The notes: generated by a model from the letters alone, not told the origin. Counted from the stretch's first letter, positions 11,071 to 24,821 are shown. The stretch is DNA of 64,000 nt from Toxonevra muliebris (GCA_963691655.1 OY829326.1:72905235-72969234), one strand, 5' to 3'. Numbers and translations are program-made.

Positions 11071-12579
11071 TATCTCAATAATCGTACTTTTGAACATACA
11101 TATTTTATACATATGTGCTTTAAATCAAATTTTATTGCTTTTGAAATATATATTTATAATGATTCGATTTAGCCCAGCCAGCATTTGGAAGACTATTTTA
11201 TTGAAAATCATCTTTTAGAGACTTTTTCGACCCGTGATGAAAAGTAGACTTGGATATGAGTCGTCCTAACGCTTAAAAAGTGATTCATTGAAAATAAGAA
11301 TCAAAATGAGCAAAAAACATTTTTCACTCTTCTTAACGATTAAAAAATGATTGTTGGTTAAAATAAATTATTTTGCATTGTTGTCCATTTCTGTCAGCCT
11401 AAAGATAAAAATTGAAGTGAAAATTTTAAACAAAAATTTACAACAAATAACAATGGCCAAAAAAGAAGCTGCAAAATTAATGTCGCCAAAAAATTAGAGA
11501 TCAAGTTGTCAAGAAAATGTGCAAGAAGAGATGAAATTAAGCCAAAACAGTGATAATAGTTTTCACAATGTAGATTTAAGTGTAAGTGATATCAGTTCTT
11601 CTGATAGTGATACCAATTCTGCTAATAGTGAAAGTGAAGATTCACAATGATGAAAAGTCACACAAACATTAATCGAAAATAAATAGAAGAAACACCGAAA
11701 TATGGCTAATATTAGACTGAGAAATGACTCGAAATTAACTAGAAAGAGTACTAATAAATGTTTCGAAAATCACTAAAAAATTACCGAAAAAATGCTTAAA
11801 AATGACTCGAAAAACTACTCAAAATTGCCTACACAAAGACAATAACGTCAGCAGTTGAGCTAGTTTTAAATAAGTTAGCTTATAACAATTGAATTAATAA
11901 AGAGAACTTCGGTGCAAAAACAATTTCATTGAGTATGCTCGAGCATACTCCCAATATAACCACAGCCTTAAGAAATACACCATATTAAGAATTGGAGTTG
12001 CATGAGAGATGTCATACCCACTAACTCAAGCCTATCCATACTTTACTCACAAAATTCTATTGACATATCACATTTTTATTTGCCAATCCGTTGAAACGTC
12101 AACCAACACCCTTGTACCAAATTTCAGGGATCAACTTTATATAGTAGATTTAAGTAATGCAGCGAAAATATGTTTCATATTTTAGTTTGGAGAGATTTTT
12201 TTAATAACACTGTACGACGGCAAAAAAAGTTCAAGAGTTTTGAAAGAGAGTTTGAATCTAATATAATTCGAGTATGTTGAACATGATGGCGTTTTTAGTT
12301 TTTCTCTATATCGTCTAATTTTTTTATAATGGGATAAAAAAGAAACGTCCATAAAAATAAGATCCACTTTCAAAACTTTTGGGCTTTTTTTTTTGGTAAA
12401 ATCCGTTTAATTTTTTTTAATAAATGTATCATTGCGGAAAAATTTGGGCTAGGTGGTTGAAAGTATAATATTTAAGGAGGCTTCCTTGGGTGGCGAATTT
12501 TTTATTGACCGGAACTAACCTCTCACGAAAATTGAGCATAACATATGCCCGCCGACTTCCACTATACTGAGGACTAGTT
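11071..12579. other. Intergenic DNA, nothing recognised
   Basis: AT-rich and without convincing exons. A stretch at 11530-11650 reads as an acidic Ser/Asp-rich frame (KLSQNSDNSFHNVDLSVSDI) but has no start, partner exon or similarity I can name. Confidence 0.4.
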
Positions 12580-12582
12580 TAA

Positions 12583-12889
12583 CCCTTTCGAGACCCCCTA
12601 AGTTCACATTATTACGTAACGCGGGAGGGGGTCTGTGTTGGACTGAGTTATTAAAAGACAAAAATATTTAAATATAAATCGGGAGCAAATTTAAGTCACA
12701 AATTAACTTTTTAATGTTAAATTTTGAAGAAATTTATTTTTTTTTTAACAGTTAAAATTATGAAAAAAAAATTAATTAATAATTAATTAATAATTAATTC
12801 TTGCAAATTTGCATTACTTACGACTAAGCATAATATATCATAACTAAAATTTATTTTTTCATTGGATTAATAATTCGAGCAGTAGAGGG
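12583..12889. mobile_element. Candidate TTAA-flanked MITE, degraded
   Basis: TTAA lies at 12579-12582 and 12890-12893. The left terminus is CCCTTTCGAGACCCCC and the right terminus reads CCCTCTACTGCTCGA inward, so only CCCT and a displaced CTCGA agree. The left end closely resembles that of the better-preserved element at 61.4 kb (CCCTTTCGGTACC). Assignment rests mainly on that resemblance. Confidence 0.35.
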
Positions 12890-13769
12890 TTAATAAATTT
12901 TAAAAATACAAAATATTTGAACTGTTACTTGTTAGGTATTTTTTTTGATAGTTTCTACAATTTATCGATCAGTTTTCATAGTTGGGCTCAAAGATTTGGG
13001 TGGTGGGGTTCTCACCACGATACTTGATTTTTAATTCACTTAATGGGCTTTGAAAGTCTTGAGGAAGAATTGAACTACTAGTAGAGGACTGTGAGATGTG
13101 AATATAAAAAGACGCGATACGTCAGAGATTACATTAGATTTAACTGGAGTAGATAAGAATCTAATTAATCGGTTTCAATTATTTTTGAAGCAATTAACTA
13201 TGGCAGTTCCATCGATCTAATCGAATTCGGTAATTATTTCCATGAAACTGCAAAGGCATTTACGTTTACATATGTTACTGTTATAACATGCCTTATACCG
13301 TTCATAAAATGCTGATACATGAATACAATATTATAAGTGCTGTCATACTACCAGTTAAAATATTTGCAGAAGCATAAGAGTCTCAAAACAAGGCCTACAG
13401 CAAATATCGCAAAATTTTCTACTTAGTGAATTCAATAAAAAAATGCATACATAAAATATTTTCTTATCATTTACAATTTGTTTCTTTGCGCGCACTTGAT
13501 ATCCGATTATGCCTGCGCATTGTCATACATAATAAACTTTTTCCCATTCTCCCATGCAAAAGGTTGGAGTTAAGGCTAAATTGGTTTTTATCCCCATTAT
13601 ATACTGTCTTAGCTCTTAGACAACTTCTATTTTTTCAGCTCTTAGTATGAACTTAAACTACTGATGTGGCAAATTAAATAAATACCAAGCTTGTTTTCTT
13701 CCCCAACAGTTGAAATGAAAAAAAATGTACTATTAAATTCTTTAGTTTTAATTAAGATGTTGATTTATT

Positions 13770-14360
13770 CAGGTGTTGAGCGGCCGTCCTCTCGCTCTAA
13801 TGCCTTTCGTATTCCAAGATAACACCACATTGGCTGCTTCGTTAGTTTCTTTACGCAATGTTTGCTCTAGTCTCCTGTATTTTCGCAGACTTATTTCATC
13901 CTCAATAGGAATTTGCTTCGTTGCTGACCACAAATGTTTATTGAGATTATTCTCGGTCAATTCTAAGGAACGTAAACATCTATTTACAGGCGCCTGCAGT
14001 TTTCGCACGGAAGTTCGTTACATGGTGCACTTCTATATAACAAAACTGACTTTACACAGGAGTTAAACAATACAATTTTTGTACTCTGGCTTAATGTGTT
14101 GCATCTCCATATACAGCTACGAGAGAGCCACACGTGCTTTTCGGATACGCCTTTCGATGTCCTGCCATCTATAGACATCATGCTTGCCAGATACTCAAAA
14201 ACGCTAACATCTTCGATCGGTACATCTCAGATACAAAACAGTGTTGGGTTGTGGCCCTTAACATGCATTGAGTCGCGGCTACTAAGGCATACAATTTGTC
14301 TTGCATATCGTGATAAGAGTTAGCCAACAGTTATCGCCAGCGTACTATAGTTCCGATTTA
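13770..14360 (-). pseudogene. LINE remnant: C-terminal part of a reverse transcriptase ORF
   Basis: On the minus strand two frames, offset by a frameshift near 14000, together read as the typical C-terminus of a non-LTR retrotransposon ORF2. First comes FEYLASMMSIDGRTSKGV, with STKIVLFNSCVKSVLLYRSA (the thumb-region STKIRLFNTCVKSVLLYG-like motif). Then come LQAPVNRCLRSLEL, SATKQIPIEDEISLRKYRR and WNTKGIRARGRPLNT (the RGRPxxTW end). The catalytic palm is missing. The clade (CR1/RTE-like) is inference from the C-terminal motif order, which differs from the RNase H-bearing LINEs elsewhere in the window. Confidence 0.75.
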
Positions 14361-15491
14361 TGGTGTTAAGAATTTTCTCTTTTAACTTGCGGCGATTATC
14401 TATCAAAGCCAAATTTTCAGGAGTTATCCATTTTGTGTTTAAATCTAAGAATTTTGGAGCACGCATTTTAATTATCTGAGTTATCTTTTTTTCTATTACT
14501 TTTTATAGCTAGTGTTATGGTTGAATTCTTAATAGACTTTTTGTCATTTGTTCCCCTCCAAGAATATTTCTCCGCAAAGGAATCTATGAAAAATTTTGTC
14601 CAGCAGTTTTTTGGCGAAACGCTTTCCATTATTGGAAATAGATTTTAAATTATTTCTCTGAAAATTTATTAGTAAATGGTTAAGTGTTATATTTAAATAA
14701 TGCTGCGAAAAATATTTATACCGGAGCATTGACAACATCTTCATTCCCATTGAAGTCTTTCCAAGTTGTAAAATTTATCATCGTTGTCAAATGGAATTTT
14801 TGGTATTACATTCTGCGATGTACCATTTTGAGTTGTTAATTGTTCACTTAATTTTTTAGGGAAAGTTTTTCCGATGTCAAACTTAAAAATAAAGGCTCCA
14901 ATGATTTGACAACAGCTAAAGATATTGCTAAAAATTAAAAGTTTGATGCATATTAATATCATGTGATTTTGTGAATTAATTACTTTTAGCTGTTTGGTCG
15001 TTTATATATATTTCGTGGGTGTTTGGTGAACTGTTGATGATTTTTACAATTGTATCACTCTTATTTCTTATACCTGTTTTTCATTTTTTAGGCATTTTCA
15101 TTTAAGAATCCAAGAAAATCCCAAGGCAATTTTTTATGAGACCTTTAATCATAAAATATTCCCTTCTTTTGATATTTCTATTGATCTATTACATTTTAAC
15201 TAAGGCTGTGTTCACGGAATTTAAGTCATATTGTTCTATTACACCGATAATTTTCAATTATAGCAACTAGATACAATTAGCGTTGATTTTCTTTAAATTT
15301 TTACGTTATGCATATAAAATGCTTGTTCCCGGCTTTAATTGAAAAAATAAAAACATGATTCACAAATACTAAAATTGTGATGTAAGTATAAAGTGTATAT
15401 ATCCATTTCATATAAAACATGGGAACACTAAGCAAGCTGACGGTTACGTCTCTGCTTATGTTATATGGGACTGATCCCCATATATTCCTAT

Positions 15492-15600
15492 GTGGCTGTA
15501 CACACGGGCGCAAGCATGAATGACTGTCTGAAAGAGAGAAGAAGAAAAAATAGGTAGTTAGAAAAAGGCAAATTAGTTTCTATCTCTTTCTTTTCGTCGT
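15492..15600. mobile_element. Half copy of the GTGGCTGT MITE
   Basis: GTGGCTGTACACACGGGCGC, followed by an AGCATGAATGACTGTCTGA block and a GA-rich middle, matches the left half of the complete MITE at 33475-33625. The right TIR is absent. Confidence 0.6.
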
Positions 15601-16099
15601 TTTTCGATCTTTTTTTCGACAAGAAAAAAAGTTCATCAATTGCTTTTTGACGAGCAAACTTATTTCTGGAAACTCAAACAGTTTCCTCGTCTAAAAGCAG
15701 ACTAAGATCCCAATAAAACTGTGGTAGTAAAGATTAACAGCTTAAGATTATTTTCTTGTCAGCCGAGTTTGATAGCATTGAATTGATATATTATAGAAAC
15801 TATATGCATGAAATAATATGTAATAATAAAAAAACATTTAAAAATTCATGTTAGTTTAATATTTATTATCTAATATATGTGATAAAAGTGTTTCCATCTT
15901 AAGTCGAGTTAGGCTGTTCTTCCTTTTTTCCACTGAGTGGTATACATAAATATATAGTATAATAGTCGTATCCGGAAGACACACCGGAGGCGCAACCGTG
16001 GCAAGTGTGTCCTGTGAATGGGTAGTTGTAAGAGTATAATCATTACAATTGTTGGCATTTCGACGCCATTTTTTCACATCATATTATTTTTCGGCTTCC

Positions 16100-16763
16100 T
16101 CTAATATGTTGCCTCAAAATTTTGACAGTTCACAAAAGAGACCCGTGCCTTTTATTTTTATTTAAAGACGAGTTGATAAATTTAAGATGGCTGTTGATAA
16201 CCGCTGTCCTTCTTTGTTTCGTAAAAATTCCCAAATATAATGTTTGAAACAATCCAAGTATAATTAAGTTTGTCTTTCTAATAATATACACATCATCGGC
16301 TTAGCAGATAAATTACGGTCGACAGCAAGTAAAAACAAGGCAGCGGCGTGAAATTGACTTTTTTTGTTTCAAAAAAAAAGAAACAGCTGTTTCTCAAAAA
16401 TTTGACAGATGATGCATTATTTCATTCAGAAGATACAAAATGTGTAAACGCAACAGAGGCGAATATACTCGCAAAGTGCTTTAAATATTGTATATCTTCT
16501 GCATGCGATCAATGATTGACGATACATCAGCTACATCACATCTAAAAGGTAGTTGGCAACACGCATACTTACAAAAGCTGAATGCTATTAAACGCACATT
16601 GTCAAATACTCTCGAGAACTGTCAAGCATAACCTAAAATAAAAAAAAAGAAACATTTTCTCTCATTATTCGTGGAAAACTGTCAGTTAAAAGAACGTTGC
16701 GGCCGATCAAAAAATAACAATTGAAGAAAATATTTGTAAATTGCTGCTACAGTGTACCACCAC
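16100..16763 (+). promoter_or_regulatory. Upstream region of Polr3D
   Basis: A perfect AACAGCTGTT (16382-16391) fits the AWCAGCTGWT core-promoter element known from housekeeping fly genes. There is no TATA box near the expected start. The rest is AT-rich with no other feature I can support. Confidence 0.35.
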
Positions 16764-19700
16764 ATGTCCGCAGAAAATGGGAAAGTATATGCAACACCAG
16801 CGACAACAGCTGCTAAGATGAAACGCGCCGCTGGTGTTGGTGGCATAGCACCAATATTGTCTGCCGCTTCGACAAATGGGAGCAACGCAATATTAAACAA
16901 ACTGTCGTCACTGACTCCAGCTCGTGACTTAACACTAGGTGGACGTGGCGGAGGCGTCGGTGGTGCTGCTGCGAATAAGAAAGTTTTTACACCCAATTTG
17001 AATGTGGTGCGGAATAAAAATGCGTAAGCCCCTCCCCCTTGAACGCATGCATACATAAAAACGTGGACGTAATCATTATTTTTCTTTGCAGAAATGTAAA
17101 AACCTCCAAGGATACTACAAGCTCTACACGCGGTGGGCGTGGCAGAGGGGAACGTGGTGGACGTGGAGGTGCTAGTCGAGGGCGTGGTGGCACTGGTAAT
17201 TCAGCGCTAATACAAACAACAGGTGTTTTTTCTGAGGGTGCCGGCGCTGTAAACATACGCAAAACATCATCAGGCGGCACATCATCGTTTGGCCGTTCCG
17301 CTGATGATGCACCCACGACGCAGATGCGCAGACCAACATTAATCAAGAGCGAGCATAAACAAATCGATCTGAAAGCAGATGCAGCACATGTGCGCGAATT
17401 GCTGGGCGATTCGGATGATGATGATTTTCTGGATGATAAGACTGATTTGGAGCAAATACCAATTAAACTAATGGAAGGTAAATCAATGTAGTTCAATGAT
17501 AAAAAGCGACAGGGTACGGAAGCGAAATTTCACTCTTTCCACTTGGTGATTTTCGTTCGTTTTTCTTAGTTTATCGTTTTGCATTCGGTTTTTTATTTAT
17601 TTATTTTTTTCAACACATCATTTTTAATTTCTATATATTCATATTAATAACCACAATTCCTGACCCACTTACTGCTCCCACTCTATTTTTTCAACTACTA
17701 GCCAAGTGGAAAGATACCAAATTGGAAATTAAGTTAGAAACTTCTAACATTAATGATGATGGTAAGTTTCAATCAGTGATTTGCTCATAATATTGACTTC
17801 AGCTTCAACATCATCATCATTAATTGCATTCACCAATAAGTTTATTATTTGGTTTTGCATGATTTATTTTTTAACTTCACTTTTCCCTACATTTTTCGTT
17901 TAGATTCTACGCTTGCAGTGGCACAAAAACTGCAAACGATGCATGTTCAACAACAGCAGCAACAGCAGCAGCGAATGCTTAGCTCAATGCCGCGTTATCC
18001 ACAGAATGTGGAGGAAATGTTGCACATGACCCAACCGCAGCTATTTTTACTTCAAGTGCGTATTTGGTTTTTATATCACAAGGTAATTTAAAAATAATGC
18101 TCGAAACATTTCCTTACTCACAGTTGCCCGATACATTACCCTGCGAGGGAGATGATGATGATGATTCACCAGAGAAGAGTGCAAAAATGGTAATTGCTAA
18201 TTTAATTTTTTACTGATAGCAACATAAATTGTGTTGTTGGATTTTTTTTTAATTGCTCTAATTCAATCACCTATTAATTCTTATTCCCAGGACACTTCGA
18301 TTGATGCTTCTCCTGCTGCCTACCCGCCTGCCTCGAAAAATGTGCACAGAAGTCGCTCGCTAAATCAAATGGAAGAGGGGCAAGTTGGCAAATTACTACG
18401 CTATAAATCTGGCAAAATGAAATTAGTTTTCGGTGATACATATTACGATTTAGATATGGGAATGGAGACTGGATTCTTACAGGTCTATATTTACATATAT
18501 CATCATCATCATCATTAGCGCTATATCGTTATAATTTTTTCGTATGCTATTATAAGTTCCACTTGCCTCATGTTTCGGACCAAAAATCATTTCACTTTCA
18601 AAGATTCACAGAGATTTTTCCTCTTTAACATTTTTTTCAATCGTTCGAAGGTAGAAATCTTCAAAATATACTGGTTACTCTAGCATCGCCAGTAGTGTAC
18701 GCCTTCTATTAACTAAAATCATTTTCTTTTGTGTACCTCTGTTTTATTTGGGTGATTATATTGTTCACAGTTCACAATCTTCGAAGATTCTAAATATGAA
18801 ACGAAAGATATAACTGGTCGACGGCAATTATTATTCGGTTCCAGCTTGAACGAGTTGAACACCACTTTGGTAACCTAGTAAATGAGTATTATAATAGAGT
18901 CCCAACTGCTTCATTTTCGATTCTCAGAAGGAGAATAATTGCTATAATAAATTCCTACATACAGTCTAATAAAGTAAGGTGGTTTTGTATATAAGTGGTT
19001 GACTTAATTACTCCAGTTTCACGGATTCAAGTTCAATGCCTTCTCCACATTCAGAGTAAAAAGGGCGCAGAACCTTCCTGTCAATGTATTCCGAGCAATA
19101 TCATACACTCTAGCTATAGCATTTACAGTTGGATTAATTTTTCGAAAACCATATTGGGTGTTAAACAAATACATTATTCCTACGGTAAAACCATGGATTT
19201 TCCGGTGCTTTATTGATTGCCTTAGGAGTTGGCGTTAGATCCAATGATGTCAATGTCAACAACATATGGTTGAAGAAATCGGACGATAGAGAGGTATTGG
19301 TATTAGGTTGCATACAAAGTGGAAGATTGTTTCTTCTTCCTCTTCATTCCTACAGCTTCTGCAGAAGTCATTATAGGGGAGACCTAGTCTGCCAATGAGG
19401 CAGTGCCCGGTAAGAATAGAAACTACCCTACTCATGTAGACACGGTCCAGATTAATGAGCGCTTTAGTGCGACTATGGTTAGGCATCGGTTCAAACTGTC
19501 TCGTAATAGCGCGGTGGTTCCATTCACCACCTGCTATTCGCGATGTGGGAGTAGTGATCTTTAATTAGAAGTTTACACGTGGCAAGTGGTATACCTATAT
19601 TACCAGTGATAAGTGAATTGCTGAGTGTCGTACCAAGTCTGGCAAGGTCATCAGCCTTACAGTTTCCCTCAATGTCGCTATGACCAGGCACCCATATATA

Positions 19701-21282
19701 GGTGACGTCTCTCGTTAAAAGACGATCTGCATTGTAGGGCAACTTTAGAGTTATTAGCTGGACATTGGAGGAATTTTATTGCCGCCTGACTATCAGTGAA
19801 AATGCAGATATCACTACAGGGTATTACATTACACCTTATCAGATTAGCGGCTTCAGTGATCACAAGCAGCTCTGCCTGAAAGACGCTGCAATGATCAGGA
19901 AAACGAAAGTGCGCCGAAATATTCAGGCGCTTAGAGTGAACTCCACCCCCAACCCTACCATCCAACTTTGAACCATCAGTATAAAGGTCGATGATATCAG
20001 GGCGTATCACATTACTCACACTCCAGAAAGAAGAGGATGATATCAACAGAGAGTGGAAGAAATTTAGTTTAACTAAGTATCTTACCATGACCATAATTTG
20101 TGAGGGACCACCTACGGATCGCTTTCAGTCTCACTGCAGATATTGACTCTGAGGTCTTTCTGATTAGATCTATTGGATGGATATCCAAGATGGTTTACAG
20201 CGCCTTAGAGGGTGTCGCTTTCAGTGCTCCTGTAATTAACATTGAAGCTAGTCGCTGCACTTTGTCTAATACTTTGTGATGAGTGTTCTTTGAGATGACT
20301 GTCCACCAATGTCCACTATTACGCCGTAGAAGAGAATAGGACGCATAACACTGGTATACAACCACATGATTACCTTGGGCTGTAATCCCCATTTCTTGCC
20401 TATAGCTGACCTGCACGCTAAGAGAGCTATTGTGGCTTTACGTACTCTAAACTACCATTTAGAGTTGGTGGATCAAAATTTGGTATAGAGTGCTTTCGAG
20501 TGAATAGAACTAATTCCGTCTTGGATGCATTGACCGATAATCCTCGGTGATTGCACCAAGACGACAAGATATTCAGAGCTCGTTGCAATAAGTCTACAAG
20601 TGTACCAAGAAATTTCCCCGAAGCGGCGATGACAACATCGTCCGCATAGGCAATTAGTTTGCACCCTGTTCTTTTTCAAGTTTCGTTAGGAGATCATTTA
20701 CGGGAAGGTTTCAGAAGAGCGGAAAGAGGACACCACCTTGAGGAGTGCCTCTGACCGCAAACCTTCTGATGGAAGAGGTACCCAACTTTGCGTTAATGAT
20801 ACTATTCGTTAATAGAGTGTCGACAAAAGCCGCAATAGAGATCAATCAGTGCTGAACTGATAGCTGATAGGAGAATGAACCCTAATTTAATTTTTGAACT
20901 GGATTTCCGTGGACTGAGGTAAAAGCAGCTTATTTATAATGTTCTGTAGAGAGACTTAAATACTTGAAAGTAATTAATTCGTATGTTTCAGATTTATAGG
21001 GTTAAAGCTCTGTGTAATTCGTCGTTTGAACGTAATGTCACTGCTATTATTATCAACACAATTGTACATGCATATATCATAATTTTATTAATTCTATTTA
21101 TTATTCAATAATTTTATTAATTTGAATTAAAATCAAAATTTCAGGATGTAATGTCTATTAGCACAAATCGTGAAGAACGCAGCGGTAACATGATTAACTT
21201 AGGACCCATACAAGCCAAATTAACAGCCACTCCCGATTGGGAGCATCTGTTGCAGCAGCGAATGTCACAGGATAAAGCATAG
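16764..21282 (+). CDS. Polr3D: DNA-directed RNA polymerase III subunit RPC4 (Polr3D), seven exons
   Basis: Exons are 16764-17023, 17092-17477, 17702-17761, 17904-18055, 18124-18189, 18291-18482 and 21145-21282. All introns are GT-AG and all phases agree, giving 417 residues, close to the usual RPC4 size. Seen: an RGG-rich segment (about residues 99-122), acidic stretches (GDSDDDDFLDD; five Asp after CEG), a short polyglutamine run in exon 4, and the diagnostic C-terminus GKMKLVFGDTYYDLDMGMETGF continuing into exon 7 (FLQ|DVMSISTNREERSGN, ending WEHLLQQRMSQDKA). Known role: RPC4 dimerises with RPC5 in the TFIIF-like module of RNA polymerase III, acting in initiation and termination in the nucleus. 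The start chosen is the first ATG in frame (MSAENGK); an in-frame GTG lies four codons upstream. The last intron is 2.66 kb and contains two antisense LINE fragments, while the others are 68-224 nt. Confidence 0.95.
18990..19212 (-). pseudogene. R1-type LINE reverse-transcriptase fragment in the Polr3D intron
   Basis: On the minus strand one frame reads QYGFRKINPTVNAIARVYDI and then CALFTLNVEKAFNLNP, matching the RT fingers region (QYGFRKGRST..AI and CALVTLDVKNAFN, with the first catalytic Asp replaced by Asn here). It stops just after. The pattern is that of R1-type elements; it is a short 5'/3'-truncated piece. Confidence 0.7.
19213..20905 (-). pseudogene. Degraded RNase H-bearing LINE (LOA/I/R1-like) in the Polr3D intron
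   Basis: In order on the minus strand: RT catalytic motif as LIAYADDVVIAASGKFLGTL (about 20660-20600, frameshifted); NASKTELVLFTRK (about 20520); RNase H starting DLYTDGSKLDGRVGGGV (about 20000); FTDSQAAIKFL; WVPGHSDIEGNCKADDLARLG (about 19690); and the Cys-rich end GLPYNDFCRSCRNEEEEETIFHF (about 19380). Several frameshifts and stops make it dead. It is of the same type as the LINE at 47.9 kb. It is antisense to the host gene, and the Polr3D exons on both sides are intact. Confidence 0.85.
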
Positions 21283-22545
21283 CGGTGTTTAATTAGTTTT
21301 AAGTTTTCCTTTTTTTTATACACGTATACAATATATGTATAAATTAATTATTATATTATTGATATATGTAAACATAAGAAATCGTAAACTACGCATGTAT
21401 AGTCAAACTTTCTCCGACATTCAATTAAAGTACCCTGTTCAAAAATACAATTTAACTTAGTTAGTTAAATATATGGAAAATGGGGAAAATATTAATTTTT
21501 TCTATTGACTTTTTGAGCACGAAATATATTTAATTCAATTCATTTTATTGAGATTTCAGGTGAAATTCAAGTACATACCGTAATAATTATTTCTTACAAG
21601 GAAAAACTTAAAACTATTTGTATTATTCGATATATCAGTCAGAAGATCAAAGCAAAAAATCACAATTAATCAAATTGTATTGCACAGTACGTGACTTTAT
21701 CTTTATAACAACACTAATAAATCGTAAATCGCTTGAGAAATAATATAGTAAGCCGGTTAAAGCTACTGCAAATAAGAAAATTACAAGTGAAATTCACTTG
21801 TTCTTATTTTGATTGGAATAAAATTTCGAAAAAAATTAAAATTACTATTTGGTAAAAAACTTCTACAAAGATAAAAAGTGCAGATTTCCCAGTAATCCTC
21901 GACAGTTTGAAACAAAAACTATTCCGCTTGCTCATCGTATAATACTCGGTTAGAATTCGTAATCATTTTCGAGTTTGATAATTTTGTGATTTCGTGCCAA
22001 TGAAAAGTAGAAAAAATTGGTATTTTGCTCATTTTCCATGTATTCAACTAAGATCCCAACTAGGCACTACTTATGCAAGTTTGTGGCTTGAGTTTTGGCG
22101 ACAAAAGGCATAACGGGGTACATTAATTAAATTTCGGAAAAAGATTTTCTCAATACATCGTTGCGGACAGACATATGTGTATACATATATCGACGTATGT
22201 ATTTAAGTTTAATATTTAAGTTAGCTATATATAATTACCAAATGTAAACAAATAAAAATTTATGTAATTGAAATTATTTATTTGAAAAAATTTTAAAACT
22301 GTTGAAAGATTATAAATTTTATGTTTTAATGCATTATTACACAATCACTCCATAACATTTTTTGAGTTCAGTACAATAGCATTTGTTGAACATTTCAATT
22401 ATATACTTAATTTAAACAATAACAATTTAAAAGCATAAAATGATACGCATTGATATTAATTAATTATTTAAAAATAATAATAAAACGCATACAGTAAGAT
22501 AGAACAAAGAATATCGAAGTACGTAAATTTCTTCGAAGATCTTTT

Positions 22546-24681
22546 TCAATTACTAGCGCTGGCTGCTTGCTGCTTTTCTTCTGCCGACGGGGGAGTACCA
22601 CTGCCATCGCTCGGCAGCGTTGTGCGACCACGATGCAGGTTTCCGCTCAAGTCTATAGAGAAATTATAATCTATAGGATTGGCTAGCGCATACTCAATGG
22701 CAGCATCGAGTTTTTCACGTGTAATGAAGGTTTTAGAGAGTTCCTTGAATAATGATAAAAATAATTAAGAGGCTTACAATAAAAGTTATAATTGAGCTAC
22801 CACTGGTGCTTCTACTAACCTTCTCACGCCGCACGATCGCTTCTATACGTTCCATATGCTCTTCTTCGCGTTCGCGAGCCAATTCTAAACGCTCCTTTAT
22901 GTAAGCATGACGTTCTTGTCGTTCCTTTTCCAAACGTATGACACGCTCTGCCGCTATCACCTGATTCCATGCTGAGTTCTCCTCGAAACAACGCTGGAGT
23001 TCAGTTTCTTCTTGTTCGGGTGTCATCACAATATGTTCAGCTGTTGTGGTTTCTTTTATGCGTAGCGCTTCTTCACGAAAGTATTGACGCACTGAACGAA
23101 TTTGTGTTCTGCAAATTATGCGAAATTAGTGAAGTTCTAAACAGAATATTTTATTTTTTTTTTTATTGGATTGTTATAATGAATAACCGGTTACGCATAT
23201 ACACTTAAGTCGATCGACATACAGGGGACTTTTTTAACCCGTATCATGACAACGTTCTTTGAGAAGAGTGGGTAATTATAAAAATATGTTTTATAAAAAT
23301 GTATATTTTTTAAATTTTATGATTTTGATTCCAAAAAGAGCTAAAGCTTAAAATATAGAGAGAAACTGAGAAAAGGTGAAATTTTCCTTGTACTGGAGCC
23401 CCACAAATATCCCAAAGGAGCGCCGCACACTGGGACGAATAGCCAAATTACGACTACAAAATTATTTTCTTTATATGAATTTAATAGACTAATGAAATTT
23501 TATATCTAGGGGTTTTTAAGGTCCAATCATCGCCACCAACAGCGGAGTTAAGCAAATATGTCCACTTCCACCTCTTCTTTTTGCAATTGGTCTGGTCGAA
23601 GTTAAGGCTCCGTAAAAAATGGCGTTTAGTTATAAGCTTTCCTCTTTCCTAAGAGATTTTAGGATGGACTGTGGTTCTAGAGATGCAATATTCTCACTTT
23701 TGTTTTTACAAATTTCTTCCCAATGAGAAAGAATAAGAAGACATAATATTATTTCTTAATTTCTTTGACAGGTACTTTATTATTTTATACATGTGGTAGA
23801 TACCCCATATCAATGTTCTCAGACAAAATTCATCATATTTCAAGATTATTTTTACTTAGATACCTATAGGATTAAATTCCCCGATCAGTAACTTTGAATG
23901 AATAAATCTAGGTATTGGAGCGCAATAAGATACTTTGGGTCAAAGTTAGATTTAAAAGCTGGAATAATTTACTTTTTTAGACCAATATCATACGTTTAGG
24001 GTCCGTGGAAGCACCTATTCACTGAGCCATGAAATGTCTTTCTGATTATTTTCGTTTCAATTTATTTAAGCAATTATACACTGTTTGGGAATCGACCCAG
24101 AGGCAGCAACTACTACTAGTAGGCTAACGTTATAGCCTAATCTAAGATATTTCTTAATGAAGGCAGTTGCCATGCTTATATAGGGTTCGCAATCAATGAA
24201 TGCTTTGGCCGCTTTCATATCTGTGCTCTATTTGTTAACTTTCTTCTTACTATTTTCGAGCACCAAGTAACGCAGAATAAGACGGTCTGGTTTATCTTGC
24301 CCTATTTCATTTGACATCTTCTATGCTAGCTGGATAAAATAACAATCTGGCATTTACCGAGTTGCATAAGTTCTAGAGCTCACTTCACTGTTTTGGTCTA
24401 CAAGAAATCATTAGCTTGGCCATTACTTTGAGTTGCTTTGACATTTGCCTTGCAGTTACGGCTTCAACTTACTTGTAATTGTTATGCAAACGTAGCAGCT
24501 CGGCACGTTCCTCTGGATCTTGACGTTTTCGTTCCGGCACACGATAAAGTTTACTCTTGGCCACTGGCAGCCAACGCGGCTTCCGACGCCAGCGCACAAA
24601 TTCCAATGCAAACACTGAGCTACCGGTTTTCGTGACGTTGATGCTCAGTCGCGTTAAAGCATTTGTGCTTGCGCGAAGCAT
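22546..24681 (-). CDS. mRpS26: Mitochondrial ribosomal protein S26 (small subunit mS26), three exons
   Basis: Exons on minus are 24681-24473, 23108-22820 and 22743-22546, with introns of 1364 and 76 nt (GT-AG) and matching phases, giving 231 residues. Seen: an N-terminal basic, Ser/Thr-rich leader typical of mitochondrial import (MLRASTNALTRLSINVTK), then the family signature RRKPRWLPVAKSKLYRVPER and EERAELLRLHNNYKTQIRS. A long charged helix follows (RVIRLEKERQERHAYIKER, about residues 115-165), and the C-terminal domain reads ITREKLDAAIEYALANPIDY. Known role: a component of the mitoribosomal small subunit in the matrix. The gene is convergent with Polr3D (stops about 1.26 kb apart). The first intron (23109-24472) holds no recognisable element. 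Confidence 0.93.
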
Positions 24682-24821
24682 CTTTCGCAGGTAATTATTA
24701 AGTTTTTAATTAATATTTAGTAAATTATTTAACAACTTGCTCAACCACACGTTACGTTTCTTTCTTTTTCTTCACATTATCGGCAGCACCAAACGTCACA
24801 GTGAGAACCACACAGCTGATT

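Noticed and set aside
15856..16077. 73-codon frame on minus starting MKKWRRNANN, divergent from Polr3D
   Set aside because: Only the first 40 codons look protein-like, with no clear donor, partner exon or family match.
16987..17496. 169-codon frame on minus across Polr3D exon 2
   Set aside because: Shadow of the RGG-rich Polr3D coding exon; it spans the Polr3D intron and has no family features.
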